Position numbers and translations under genes: made by a program. The notes under the pieces are model-generated. The model was not told where the DNA came from and searched no databases. It was given only the letters and a program-made list of their open reading frames with translations. From contig NZ_CP104040.1 of NCBI RefSeq assembly GCF_025152745.1, forward strand, positions 2,294,001 to 2,358,000: a stretch of DNA of 64,000 nt. Reading direction: 5' to 3'. Shown one piece after another: positions 1 through 7,099 of the stretch; position 1 is the first letter of the stretch; the number at the start of each line of letters is the position of its first letter. Source of the DNA: Rhizobium sp. WSM4643 (GTDB lineage: Bacteria; Pseudomonadota; Alphaproteobacteria; Rhizobiales; Rhizobiaceae).

Positions 1-281
1 CAGCCATGGGTCACCAGATAGCGCTTGCGCTTGCCTCTCGCTCCGCCGTTCAGCCGGTAGGCATGCGCTTGGCGCCCGCCGACAAGCCTGAGGGTGAAGC
101 GTTCGGCGCCGGAAAGTCGGGCAGCACCCGCCGCATGCGCTGCCTTCGCCTTTGCTCCCTTCGGCTTTGCCGATGGCGTCCGGCAGAACAGCTGGAACGC
201 CGCTCTGCCTGCCAGATCGGGCGAAATCGCCTGCAGAGCCGAAAACCCGAGGCGGGTGACGTCAAGCGCAAAGTTTGCCAT
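1..281 (-). CDS. Alpha/beta hydrolase, N-terminal part only
   Basis: A reading frame opens at the ATG at 281 on the minus strand and runs off the window edge after about 93 codons without a stop. The visible end reads RYLVTHGW, which fits the first strand and His-Gly oxyanion turn of an alpha/beta hydrolase. The first 60 residues are an Ala/Lys-rich lead-in. It is divergent from the MarR gene at 329 and shares a 47 bp intergenic region holding a perfect inverted repeat, so it is probably that regulator's target. The catalytic Ser, Asp and His lie outside the window, so the assignment rests on the HG motif and context only. Confidence 0.6.
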   Translation of the reverse strand, partial: MANFALDVTRLGFSALQAISPDLAGRAAFQLFCRTPSAKPKGAKAKAAHAAGAARLSGAERFTLRLVGGRQAHAYRLNGGARGKRKRYLVTHG

Positions 282-299
282 AGTGGGATTCCAAAAGAC

Positions 300-315
300 T
301 GTTCAACACTGAACA
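300..315. promoter_or_regulatory. Candidate MarR operator
   Basis: Perfect inverted repeat TGTTCA-ACAC-TGAACA between the divergent hydrolase and MarR genes. A related half-site, ATGAACA, overlaps the marR start at 328-334. The position is typical for autoregulation by a MarR dimer; binding itself is inferred. Confidence 0.5.
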
Positions 316-328
316 ATAAAGTACAACG

Positions 329-796
329 ATGAACAAAAATCAATCCCTTCCCTGGGATCATCCGCGTTTTCGCAGCTGGATCGCGGTGGCTCGCGCCTGC
401 CAGCTGATGCAACAATCTCTTGCCCGCTCGCTTGCCGATCTCGACATCAAGCCGCCGCACCTCGATATCCTGGTCAATCTCTATCGTTTCGAGGGCATCT
501 CCCAGCAGGAGCTGGCGCGCAAGCTGCTGGTCGGCCGCTCCAATATGAGCATGCTGCTGCCGCAGATGGAGAAGCGTGGCCTGATCCTCCGCCGCGATGA
601 CGAGCGCGACAAGCGCGTGCTGCGCCTCTATTTGACGCCGGACGGTCGAAAGCTGAGTGAGGAAGCCATGGCCATCCAGACCGGCCTCATCGACCGCGTG
701 CTATCGGACGAACCGATAGAACAATGCATGGCGACCGCCGATTCGATGGAGCGGATCATCACCGTGCTGCTGAAAGATCTGCGTGACGAGGACTGA
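329..796 (+). CDS. MarR family transcriptional regulator
   Basis: A 155-residue winged-helix regulator of normal MarR length. Residues about 50-110 hold the helix-turn-helix (QQELARKLLVGRSNMSMLLP) followed by a wing with the family pattern of charged residues (RRDDERDKRVLRLYLT). MarR proteins act as dimers and usually repress a neighbouring gene until a small phenolic or oxidant ligand binds. The divergent alpha/beta hydrolase and the inverted repeat at 300-315 make that hydrolase the likely target. The inducer cannot be read from sequence. It converges on the ltrA-like gene with only 3 bp between stops. Confidence 0.9.
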   Translation: MNKNQSLPWDHPRFRSWIAVARACQLMQQSLARSLADLDIKPPHLDILVNLYRFEGISQQELARKLLVGRSNMSMLLPQMEKRGLILRRDDERDKRVLRLYLTPDGRKLSEEAMAIQTGLIDRVLSDEPIEQCMATADSMERIITVLLKDLRDED

Positions 797-799
797 TGT

Positions 800-1990
800 T
801 CAATGCAGCGTCGGCGCCGCCGCCGTACCGGTCAGCGAGCGATATTCCCAAGCGGCGACGATAATCAGCACCAGCGTCGCCAGGATGCCCATCAGATAGA
901 CCTCGATGAAGGGTGCGGCGAAGGCGAGCAGGATCAGAAGGACCAGGCCGGCAAGATGCGATAGCGGCAGCTGGCCGCTGGTCGCGCCCTTGAACCAGAG
1001 ATTGCCGATCAGGAACAGGCCGGAGCCGCCGAGCACGGCCGCGGCGATACCGAGATTGCCGGTTTCATGCGGATGCGAGAACATGAACTCGACCGCCACT
1101 GCATGGACGATGATGCCGGCAAGGATCGGGATATGCCCATAGGTGAAGGCCAGACGCGCCAAGCTGCCCGGCGTCTCTTCATGCTCGATGCGGTGGGCGG
1201 CGCGCCCGTGGCCGAAGCGGAAATAGAGCCACCACATGGCGACCGTGCCGACGAAGCCGGTGACGAAGACGACGCTGGTCAGCCCGGAGAACGGCAGCTC
1301 CGAAAAGGTTCGGCCGGAAACGAGGATCGCTTCGCCGAGGCAGATGATGACAAAGAGCGCGCAGCGTTCGGCCATATGCGCGCCGGAAACGTCCCAGTCC
1401 CGCGCCGTCGAGCGCCCGAGCCCGGGCACGGCAAAGCCCGCGGCCGGCCCGGCATATTCGATCGCCAGCGCAATCACCCAGGCGATCAGCCGGACTTCAT
1501 GCTCGAGCAGCCCGCCGGCAATCCAGAAGACCCCGGCAACCACGAGCCAAGTGCTGATGCGGACGAAATTCAGCGTGTTGGGGCGGTCGACGCGCGTCAT
1601 CGCATAGGTCGTAAACAGCGAGCGCCCGACCTGCATCGCCACATAGGCGCCGGCAAACAACAGCCCCTTGTCGCCGAAGGCCTCGGGGATGGAGGCAGAC
1701 AGCAGCAGCCCGAGCATCATCAGCGCCACCAGCATGCCGCGTACCGGCATTTTGTCCGGATCGAGCCAGTTCGTCACCCAGGCCGTGAAGATCCACACCC
1801 ACCAGACGGCGAAGGTCATCAGCGCCGCTTCGCCGGCACCGAGCGGCGTGTAGTGGGCGGCGAGCGCATGCGAGAGCTGCGAGATCGAAAAGACGAAGAC
1901 CAGGTCGAAGAACAGTTCGAGGAAGGTCACCTTGCTGCCGCTGGCGCTGCCCTTGGCGCGGAGCCAGTTCTTTCCGTTCGTCTTCGCCAT
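800..1990 (-). CDS. Low temperature requirement protein A (LtrA) family membrane protein
   Basis: A 396-residue polytopic inner-membrane protein. The start carries the family hallmark TFLELFFDLVFVFSISQLSH at about residues 23-42, followed by roughly ten hydrophobic segments and a short hydrophilic tail. LtrA was named from a Listeria low-temperature mutant; its biochemical role is not established, so none is assigned. It lies 59 bp downstream of the DUF971 gene on the same strand and may be co-transcribed with it. The long open frame on the opposite strand (1067-2032) is a codon-bias shadow. Confidence 0.9.
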   Translation of the reverse strand: MAKTNGKNWLRAKGSASGSKVTFLELFFDLVFVFSISQLSHALAAHYTPLGAGEAALMTFAVWWVWIFTAWVTNWLDPDKMPVRGMLVALMMLGLLLSASIPEAFGDKGLLFAGAYVAMQVGRSLFTTYAMTRVDRPNTLNFVRISTWLVVAGVFWIAGGLLEHEVRLIAWVIALAIEYAGPAAGFAVPGLGRSTARDWDVSGAHMAERCALFVIICLGEAILVSGRTFSELPFSGLTSVVFVTGFVGTVAMWWLYFRFGHGRAAHRIEHEETPGSLARLAFTYGHIPILAGIIVHAVAVEFMFSHPHETGNLGIAAAVLGGSGLFLIGNLWFKGATSGQLPLSHLAGLVLLILLAFAAPFIEVYLMGILATLVLIIVAAWEYRSLTGTAAAPTLH

Positions 1991-2049
1991 ATGGCCCCCG
2001 ATGGCTGGATTACCCGTGGATTGAAAGTGTAGCGGCGCTCAGGTGAGCA

Positions 2050-2427
2050 TCAGCGCGGCTTTTCCGCCGTGTCGCGGTTCATGCCTTTTTCGCGGAGTTC
2101 GTCCTCGTAAGCGGAAAACAGCTCATCGCCCCGCTCGCCGAGTTCGCGCAGATAGGTCCAGGTGTAGATGCCGGTATCGTGCATGTCGTCGAAGCCGATG
2201 CGGACCGCGTAATTGCCGGTCGGCATCATCGAGATGATCGCGACATTGCGTTTGCCCGGCACCGTCACCTTCTGTCCTGGCCCATGGCCCTGCACCTCGG
2301 CCGAGGGCGACAGAACGCGCAAGAGCTCAGCCGACAGGTCGAAGCTCAGACCGTCATCGAAGGTTACCACCAGCCGCTGCCTGTCTTTCGAGACGCGAAG
2401 TTCGGTCGGCCAGATATCGCTCATCAT
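2050..2427 (-). CDS. DUF971 / gamma-butyrobetaine-hydroxylase-like N-terminal domain protein
   Basis: A 125-residue protein made almost entirely of the DUF971 (GBBH-like N) domain: WPTELRVSKDRQRLVVTFDD at the start and YAVRIGFDDMHDTGIYTWTY in the core. The domain also occurs fused to 2-oxoglutarate oxygenases, but alone its function is unknown. Two ATGs are adjacent (2427 and 2424); AGAGGAC upstream serves either. It is divergent from moaA with a 133 bp spacer. Proximity to cofactor genes hints at a metal or cofactor role, but that is inference. Confidence 0.85.
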   Translation of the reverse strand: MMSDIWPTELRVSKDRQRLVVTFDDGLSFDLSAELLRVLSPSAEVQGHGPGQKVTVPGKRNVAIISMMPTGNYAVRIGFDDMHDTGIYTWTYLRELGERGDELFSAYEDELREKGMNRDTAEKPR

Positions 2428-2560
2428 TTTGTCCTCTTCTCATGCGAGGAGTAGGCGCTGATCTTTTTCGGCGCAAGCTGAAATTGGCATGCTCGCGCGG
2501 GCTGTTTCCCTTGACGCGACAATAGCATATGCCCACATTGATGAGAGTACGGAGATACAG

Positions 2561-3607
2561 GTGAACACCAGAGTTGGAACGATAGGCAATGCATCGCCGC
2601 TGGTGGCAGGTGCGCACCCGATGATCGACCCCTTCGGGCGGGCGGTCACCTATCTCCGTGTGTCCGTCACCGACCGCTGCGATTTCCGCTGCACCTATTG
2701 CATGGCTGAGAATATGACCTTCCTGCCGAAGAAGGATCTCTTGACGCTGGAAGAGCTCGACCGGCTTTGTTCCGCCTTCATCGCCAAGGGTGTCCGCAAG
2801 ATCAGGCTGACCGGCGGCGAGCCCCTGGTGCGCAAGAACATCATGTATCTGGTTCGCCAGCTCGGCCAGAAGATCGGTTCCGGCCTCGACGAATTGACGC
2901 TGACCACCAACGGCTCACAGCTTTCGCGCCATGCCGAGGAGCTCTATGATTGCGGCGTGCGCCGGATCAATGTTTCGCTCGATACGCTCGACCCCGACAA
3001 GTTCCGCAAGATCACCCGCTGGGGTGATTTCGCCAAGGTCATGGAAGGCATCGACGCGGCTCAAAAGGCAGGGCTGAAGATCAAGCTCAACGCCGTGGCG
3101 CTGAAGGATTTCAACGATGCCGAGATGCCGGAGCTGCTGCGCTTCGCCCATGACCGCGGCATGGATCTCACCGTCATCGAAACCATGCCGATGGGCGAGA
3201 TCGAAGAAGACCGCACCGACCAGTATCTACCGCTTTCAAAGCTGCGCGCCGATCTCGAAGAGCAGTTCACCCTTACGGACATCAATTACCAGACCGGCGG
3301 CCCGGCGCGTTACGTCAGGGTCGAAGAAACCGGCGGCCGCCTCGGCTTCATCACCCCGATGACTCATAATTTCTGCGAAAGCTGCAACCGCGTCCGCCTC
3401 ACCTGCACCGGCACGCTCTATATGTGCCTCGGCCAGAACGACGCCGCCGATCTCCGCGCCGCACTCCGCGCCACCGAAGACGACGCCCTCCTCCACGCCG
3501 CCATCGACGAGGCCATCACCCGCAAACCCAAAGGCCACGACTTCATCATCGACCGCACGCATAATCGCCCGGCGGTGGCCAGGCATATGAGTGTCACCGG
3601 AGGGTGA
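2561..3607 (+). CDS. moaA: GTP 3',8-cyclase MoaA (molybdenum cofactor biosynthesis)
   Basis: Radical SAM enzyme that, with MoaC, converts GTP to cyclic pyranopterin monophosphate, the first step of molybdopterin synthesis. The N-terminal 4Fe-4S ligands are C40, C44 and C47 (CDFRCTYC). The C-terminal cluster shows C-x2-C-x13-C within [14 protein letters not shown] and onwards, and the protein ends in the family's Gly-Gly. I chose the GTG at 2561, with GGAG at 2551-2554, giving 348 residues. The frame stays open to 2489, but that extension lacks a ribosome site and family similarity. mobA and mobB lie 20 kb away. Confidence 0.93.
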   Translation: MNTRVGTIGNASPLVAGAHPMIDPFGRAVTYLRVSVTDRCDFRCTYCMAENMTFLPKKDLLTLEELDRLCSAFIAKGVRKIRLTGGEPLVRKNIMYLVRQLGQKIGSGLDELTLTTNGSQLSRHAEELYDCGVRRINVSLDTLDPDKFRKITRWGDFAKVMEGIDAAQKAGLKIKLNAVALKDFNDAEMPELLRFAHDRGMDLTVIETMPMGEIEEDRTDQYLPLSKLRADLEEQFTLTDINYQTGGPARYVRVEETGGRLGFITPMTHNFCESCNRVRLTCTGTLYMCLGQNDAADLRAALRATEDDALLHAAIDEAITRKPKGHDFIIDRTHNRPAVARHMSVTGG

Positions 3608-3825
3608 GAAGCGGTCCCGCAAAGCGGGAGCAATCGATCCAGTGAATCGATTGCAGCGCCGAACGCCCTGAGCAATGCGAAGGGCCGGGATACGGTGCGG
3701 CAGACTCCCCCTTCTCCCCAGCGGGGAGAAGATGCCCTTCAGGGCAGATGAGGGGGTGAGCGGCGAAGCCGCGAGTGCGCCGAGCGCAAGCGAAGGGCAA
3801 TCAACGCTGTGCCGAGTGGCCCCCT
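3608..3825. repeat. RIME-like mosaic of palindromic repeats, left flank of IS copy 1
   Basis: This gene-free stretch is a mosaic of inverted repeats: CAATCGAT/ATCGATTG at 3631-3653, CTTCTCCCC/GGGGAGAAG at 3711-3731, and ATGCCC/GGGCAT-like arms to 3749. It contains an unoccupied copy of the IS target (GATGAGGGGG, 3747-3756). It ends in CCCCCT at the left junction of IS copy 1. The same motifs recur at 4996-5038, 20100-20269 and 21440-21490. I call them RIME-like from memory of the rhizobial mosaic elements; the exact family needs a library search. Confidence 0.7.
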
Positions 3826-3859
3826 TGCATGTTCAAACTGCATCCGTTGATGATGGGTG

Positions 3860-4007
3860 CGACCCCTGGGGGATGGCCATCCCCCAGGGGTCGGACGGGC
3901 GGGACCGTAACCCCCTTGGCGTGAACCGGGGATGAGCCTGGTCCGCCCGTCCTTCGCGTTTGTCCTGAACAGATAGTGGGGAGCAGGTCCCGTATGCAAG
4001 GCAAGGT
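3860..4007 (+). ncRNA. Candidate IS110 bridge RNA (copy 1)
   Basis: Begins with a perfect 34-nt palindrome (3860-3893, 17-nt arms). A stem of 3893-3906 with 3940-3952 (one bulged G) encloses a loop holding CCCCCTT at 3911-3917 and GGGGATGAG at 3928-3936, separated by a short hairpin. These equal the left target and complement the right target CTCATC. A second loop holds ACAGAT at 3969-3974, identical to the right end of the element, and ATGCAAG at 3994-4000, the reverse complement of the left-end junction CTTGCAT. This is the layout known for IS110 bridge RNAs such as that of IS621. RNA ends are estimates. Confidence 0.65.
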
Positions 4008-4026
4008 ATCGTCGGAACGCACCGCG

Positions 4027-4980
4027 ATGGCGACAGTTTATGTCGGCATCGATGTCTGTAAAGAGTGGCTGGACATTCATCTGCATCCTCTCGGCCGCAG
4101 TTTTCGGGTGACCAACGACACGGCCGGCCTGCGCCGCCTCAAGCGGGAACTCGATGCGCTTGACCAGATGCCGCGCTCGGCGCTGCGTATCGTCATGGAA
4201 GCGACCGGCAAGTGGCATCGCGCCGTCCAGCGCTCGCTGCATGCCGATGGCTTTTACGTGTCGATCGTCGACCCGCTGCGCGCCCGGCTGTTTGCCAAAG
4301 CCTGCGGCTTTCTCGCCAAGACCGATCGGCTCGATGCGCGGTTTCTGGCCATCATGGGAGAAGCCCTCAAGCCCGCACAGACCCCACCGCCGGACCAAGC
4401 GCTGGAAGCCCTGCAGGAACTGGTCAATGCCCGATCTGCCGCCAATGGCGAACGCACCGCCCTGTCCAACCGGATGAAGACGGCCGTGACCGCCTTCCTG
4501 CGCAAGGAACTGACGCGCCGGCTTGCCGCGCTCGACACCCATATCGCAAGACTGGACGCCGAGATCGAGCGCAGCATCTGCGCCGAGCCCGAGATGCGCC
4601 GCCGCCTCGACATCCTCATCTCCATTCCCGGCATCGGAGCCGTCACCGCCGCAAGCCTGATCGCTGGCCTTTGCGAACTTGGCGCCTGCTCTGGCAAGCA
4701 GGCCGCCATGCTGACCGGCCTTGCGCCGATTGCCTGCGAAAGTGGCGAGCGGGCCGGACATCGCTCCATCAGGGGCGGACGCCCAGCACCCAGGAACGCC
4801 ATCTACATGGCCGCCCTGTCTGCCTCCCGTCACAACCCGGACCTCGCACGCTTCGCCGCAAGGCTGAAGAAAGTCGGAAAACCCAATAAGGTCGTCCTCG
4901 TCGCCGTCATGAGAAAGCTCATCGTCCTGGCAAACACCCTCATCACCAAAAACCGCATCTGGACACCAAATCCACCTTGA
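4027..4980 (+). CDS. IS110 family transposase (copy 1)
   Basis: DEDD recombinase of 317 residues. The N-terminal RuvC-like domain shows YVGIDVCKEW (first Asp), IVMEATG (Glu) and KTDRLDARFLA (two Asp). A coiled linker follows, then the C-terminal Tnp20 domain with LISIPGIGAVTAASLIAGL and SIRGGRPAPRN, whose serine is the expected nucleophile. The frame is open upstream, and an ATG at 3994 has a better ribosome site, but that ATG falls inside the predicted donor guide of the bridge RNA; family members start near YVGID, so I chose 4027. It carries Ile and Glu where copy 2 has Val (SIVDPLRARL) and Asp (ICAEPEMRRR). Confidence 0.9.
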   Translation: MATVYVGIDVCKEWLDIHLHPLGRSFRVTNDTAGLRRLKRELDALDQMPRSALRIVMEATGKWHRAVQRSLHADGFYVSIVDPLRARLFAKACGFLAKTDRLDARFLAIMGEALKPAQTPPPDQALEALQELVNARSAANGERTALSNRMKTAVTAFLRKELTRRLAALDTHIARLDAEIERSICAEPEMRRRLDILISIPGIGAVTAASLIAGLCELGACSGKQAAMLTGLAPIACESGERAGHRSIRGGRPAPRNAIYMAALSASRHNPDLARFAARLKKVGKPNKVVLVAVMRKLIVLANTLITKNRIWTPNPP

Positions 4981-4995
4981 CACCAAACACAGATG

Positions 4996-5038
4996 CTCAT
5001 CCGACCCTGCGGGCCACCTTCTCCCCGCTGGGGAGAAG
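4996..5038. repeat. RIME-like palindrome, right half, interrupted by IS copy 1
   Basis: CTCATCCGACCC, GGGCC and the CTTCTCCCC/GGGGAGAAG hairpin (5018-5038) continue the repeat cut at 3825. Joining CCCCCT at 3820-3825 to CATCCGACCC restores an ordinary copy of the repeat. Confidence 0.7.
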
Positions 5039-5055
5039 AGGGAGCCGCATCCCCA

Positions 5056-5841
5056 TCACCAAGGCTTACGCGCGCAAATCGCAAACCGGTCCTGCACCAT
5101 GCGCTCCAGCCCGCGCAGGAACGGCATCTTGCGCGCCTGCGCCCAATGGATATCGGCGAGTTTGCGGTCGACGACGATATCCGTAAAACCGGCTTGGCGC
5201 AAAAGATCGACAACTGCTTCGGCCGGCATCTGGCTGGAGAAATGCACGCGTGAGCGGATCTTCTGGTGCCGCGCCATCATCTCCGGCGACATGTGGCTCG
5301 CCGGCAGTTTGCCGGTCACCTTCGTCCAGAGCTTCTGCAGGCCCTTGACCCAGGTTTCCTTACCCATATTGCCGTCGAGGATCAGCACCTTGCCGCCCGG
5401 CTTCAATACCGAGAACCATTCCTTGAAGGCTGAAGCCGGGTCGACCAGCGTCCAGACAAGATGGCGGTTGGTGATGACGTCGTAGCTGTCCTTGGGCTCC
5501 ATGGTGTTTTCGGCGTCGCCGGCGACGAAGCGGATATCGGTGCCGCGCTTCTTGGCCTTGGCGCGCGCCTGCGCCAGCATCGCATCCGACCAGTCGAGGC
5601 CGGTGACTTTGAAGCCGACATCGTTCATCAGATGCGAGATCACGGCGGTGCCGCAGGCAAGATCGAGCGCTGCCCGTCCCTGCCCGGCGCCAAGATGCTT
5701 TCGGATCAGCCGCTGCCAACCCTTCCGCTCCGCTTCCGAAAAGATTTCATGGCCGACGCTCTGGTCGAAGGTTGCCGCCCTCTCCGACCAGAAATCGCGG
5801 ATTTCGTCGCGGATGGAGTAATTTGTGTTCGTCGAATTCAT
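5056..5841 (-). CDS. SAM-dependent class I methyltransferase
   Basis: A 261-residue Rossmann methyltransferase. Motif I is ALDLACGTAVISHLM near residue 60, followed by VTGLDWSDAMLAQAR (acidic ribose-binding end of strand 2) and a post-motif LKPGGKVLILDG. Substrate is unknown. It is divergent from the siderophore-type ABC operon and shares with it a 115 bp region containing an iron box at 5894-5908, so an iron-linked role such as siderophore or metallophore modification is plausible but not shown. The short gap to IS copy 1 (5039-5055) has no other feature. Confidence 0.85.
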   Translation of the reverse strand: MNSTNTNYSIRDEIRDFWSERAATFDQSVGHEIFSEAERKGWQRLIRKHLGAGQGRAALDLACGTAVISHLMNDVGFKVTGLDWSDAMLAQARAKAKKRGTDIRFVAGDAENTMEPKDSYDVITNRHLVWTLVDPASAFKEWFSVLKPGGKVLILDGNMGKETWVKGLQKLWTKVTGKLPASHMSPEMMARHQKIRSRVHFSSQMPAEAVVDLLRQAGFTDIVVDRKLADIHWAQARKMPFLRGLERMVQDRFAICARKPW

Positions 5842-5893
5842 CTTGAGAGCCCCGGCATCGGATCAGTTTGGAAATGCTCTAAAACATATAACT

Positions 5894-5908
5894 TGATTCA
5901 TAAAGTCA
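5894..5908. promoter_or_regulatory. Candidate RirA iron-responsive (IRO) box
   Basis: TGA-N9-TCA (TGATTCATAAAGTCA), matching the IRO motif known for RirA control in Rhizobium. It lies in AT-rich DNA between the divergent methyltransferase and the ABC operon, 49 bp before the substrate-binding protein start. Predicted effect is repression of both sides in iron-replete cells. Confidence 0.5.
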
Positions 5909-5956
5909 TATTTCTTATGCCTGCGGACATTATTCAGACATCAGGGGAATTTCCAG

Positions 5957-7093
5957 ATGAATTTCGTGAAAATGCTCGCAGTTTCCGCGGCTGCGATTGC
6001 CGGCTTGATGCCACTTTCGGCCTGGGCGCAATCCTTCACCGTCAAGGATGTTGCGGGCCGCGAAGTGACCTTCGACAAGCCGGTCGAGCGTGTGATCCTA
6101 GGGGAAGGTCGCATGCTCTATGCCGTAGCACCCATCGAGAAGGAAGATCCCTTCGCCAAGATCGTCGGCTGGCGCAACGATCTCTGGACCACCGACAAGG
6201 ACGGTTTCAACGCCTATGTCGAGAAGTTCCCCAAGGGCAAGGACCTGCCCTTCCTCGGCAATCTGACGGACGGCACTCTGCAGACCGAAACGGTCGTCAA
6301 GCTGCATCCCGACGTGCTGCTGCTGCCGATCGGCAACAAGACGGCGGCCGACGAGGTGAAGCTCGAGGAGATGCTCAGCGGCATCGGCGTGAAGATCGTC
6401 TATATCGATTTCCGCGAGCACATTCTCGCCAACACCGAGCCGAGCCTGAAGATCCTCGGCCAGATCTTCGGCCATGAGGGCCGCGCCGAAGCCGTCGCCA
6501 GCTTCTGGAAAGAGCAGATGGCCCGCGTCACCGACAGACTGAAGGCGGCCAATCCGCCAAAGCCGAATGTGTTCATGTACCGCGCCGCCGGCCTCGTGGA
6601 ATGCTGCGGCACCTTCGGTCCCGATAATTTCGGCCTGATGGTCGATTGGGCTGGCGGCCACAATCTCGGCTCCGATTTCCTGCCGGGCTATACCGGCTCG
6701 ATCAATGCCGAGCAGGTTGTCGCCTCCAATCCCGATGTCATCGTCGTCACCGGCTCCAACTGGAGCCAGACCAAGAATGCCAAGGATTATGTGAATGTCG
6801 GCCCGAATGCCGTCGCCACCTTTGACGACAGCCGCAAGTCGCTGAACACGCTGATGGAAAACCCTGCTTTTACCGGCTCCAGGGTGGTTGCCGGCGGCAA
6901 TGTCCATGCGATCTGGCACCAGTTCTATACCAGCCCCTATCAGTTCGTTGCCGTTCAGCAACTGGCCAAGTGGTTTCATCCCAACCTCTTTGCCGATCTC
7001 GATCCGGATGCCACCTTCAAGGAATTCCACGAAAAATTCCTGCCGGTCGCCTACCAGCCGGGTTACTGGGTCGACGCCAAGGCGGGTCAGTAA
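5957..7093 (+). CDS. ABC transporter substrate-binding protein, iron-siderophore type
   Basis: A 378-residue periplasmic binding protein of the FepB/BtuF cluster. It has a Sec signal peptide (about residues 1-24, ending SAWAQ) and the family opening FTVKDVAGREVTFDKPVERV. The later part keeps two-lobe features such as LHPDVLLLPIGNKTAADEV and ASNPDVIVVTGSNW. It is the first gene of a three-gene operon with permease and ATPase, spaced 6 bp from the permease. The iron box upstream and the FecCD-type permease support ferric-siderophore or related chelate uptake; the exact ligand is unknown. Length exceeds typical FepB because of an insertion near residues 55-80. Confidence 0.87.
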   Translation: MNFVKMLAVSAAAIAGLMPLSAWAQSFTVKDVAGREVTFDKPVERVILGEGRMLYAVAPIEKEDPFAKIVGWRNDLWTTDKDGFNAYVEKFPKGKDLPFLGNLTDGTLQTETVVKLHPDVLLLPIGNKTAADEVKLEEMLSGIGVKIVYIDFREHILANTEPSLKILGQIFGHEGRAEAVASFWKEQMARVTDRLKAANPPKPNVFMYRAAGLVECCGTFGPDNFGLMVDWAGGHNLGSDFLPGYTGSINAEQVVASNPDVIVVTGSNWSQTKNAKDYVNVGPNAVATFDDSRKSLNTLMENPAFTGSRVVAGGNVHAIWHQFYTSPYQFVAVQQLAKWFHPNLFADLDPDATFKEFHEKFLPVAYQPGYWVDAKAGQ

Positions 7094-7099
7094 TCCGAA

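Larger units (their letters stand above)
3826..4995 (+). mobile_element. IS110-family insertion sequence, copy 1
   Basis: About 1170 bp. Ends were set by comparing the two copies and by rebuilding the interrupted palindrome. Left junction is CCCC-CT then TGCATGTTC; right junction is ACAGATG then CT-CATC. The CT at both edges (3824-3825 and 4996-4997) fits a shared 2 bp core, and no terminal inverted repeat is apparent, both typical of IS110. Contents are a roughly 200 bp structured non-coding left end, one transposase, and about 15 bp to the right end. The two copies give transposases differing at only two residues, so transposition was recent. Confidence 0.88.

Noticed and set aside
1067..2032. 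Long open frame (321 codons) antisense to the ltrA-like gene
   Set aside because: Gln/Arg/Asp-rich product with no fold-like pattern; explained by codon bias of the real membrane-protein gene on the other strand.
3608..3825. Repeat cluster considered as a CRISPR array
   Set aside because: Repeats are palindromes of different sequence without regular spacers, and no cas gene is present.
3994..4026. Upstream ATG with good ribosome site for the transposase
   Set aside because: It overlaps the predicted donor guide of the bridge RNA and adds residues absent before YVGID in the family; kept only as an alternative.
3739..4986. 415-codon open frame antisense to the IS110 transposase (and its twin 20015-21448)
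   Set aside because: Exactly complementary to an intact DEDD transposase with all motifs; the antisense product has no recognisable domain.
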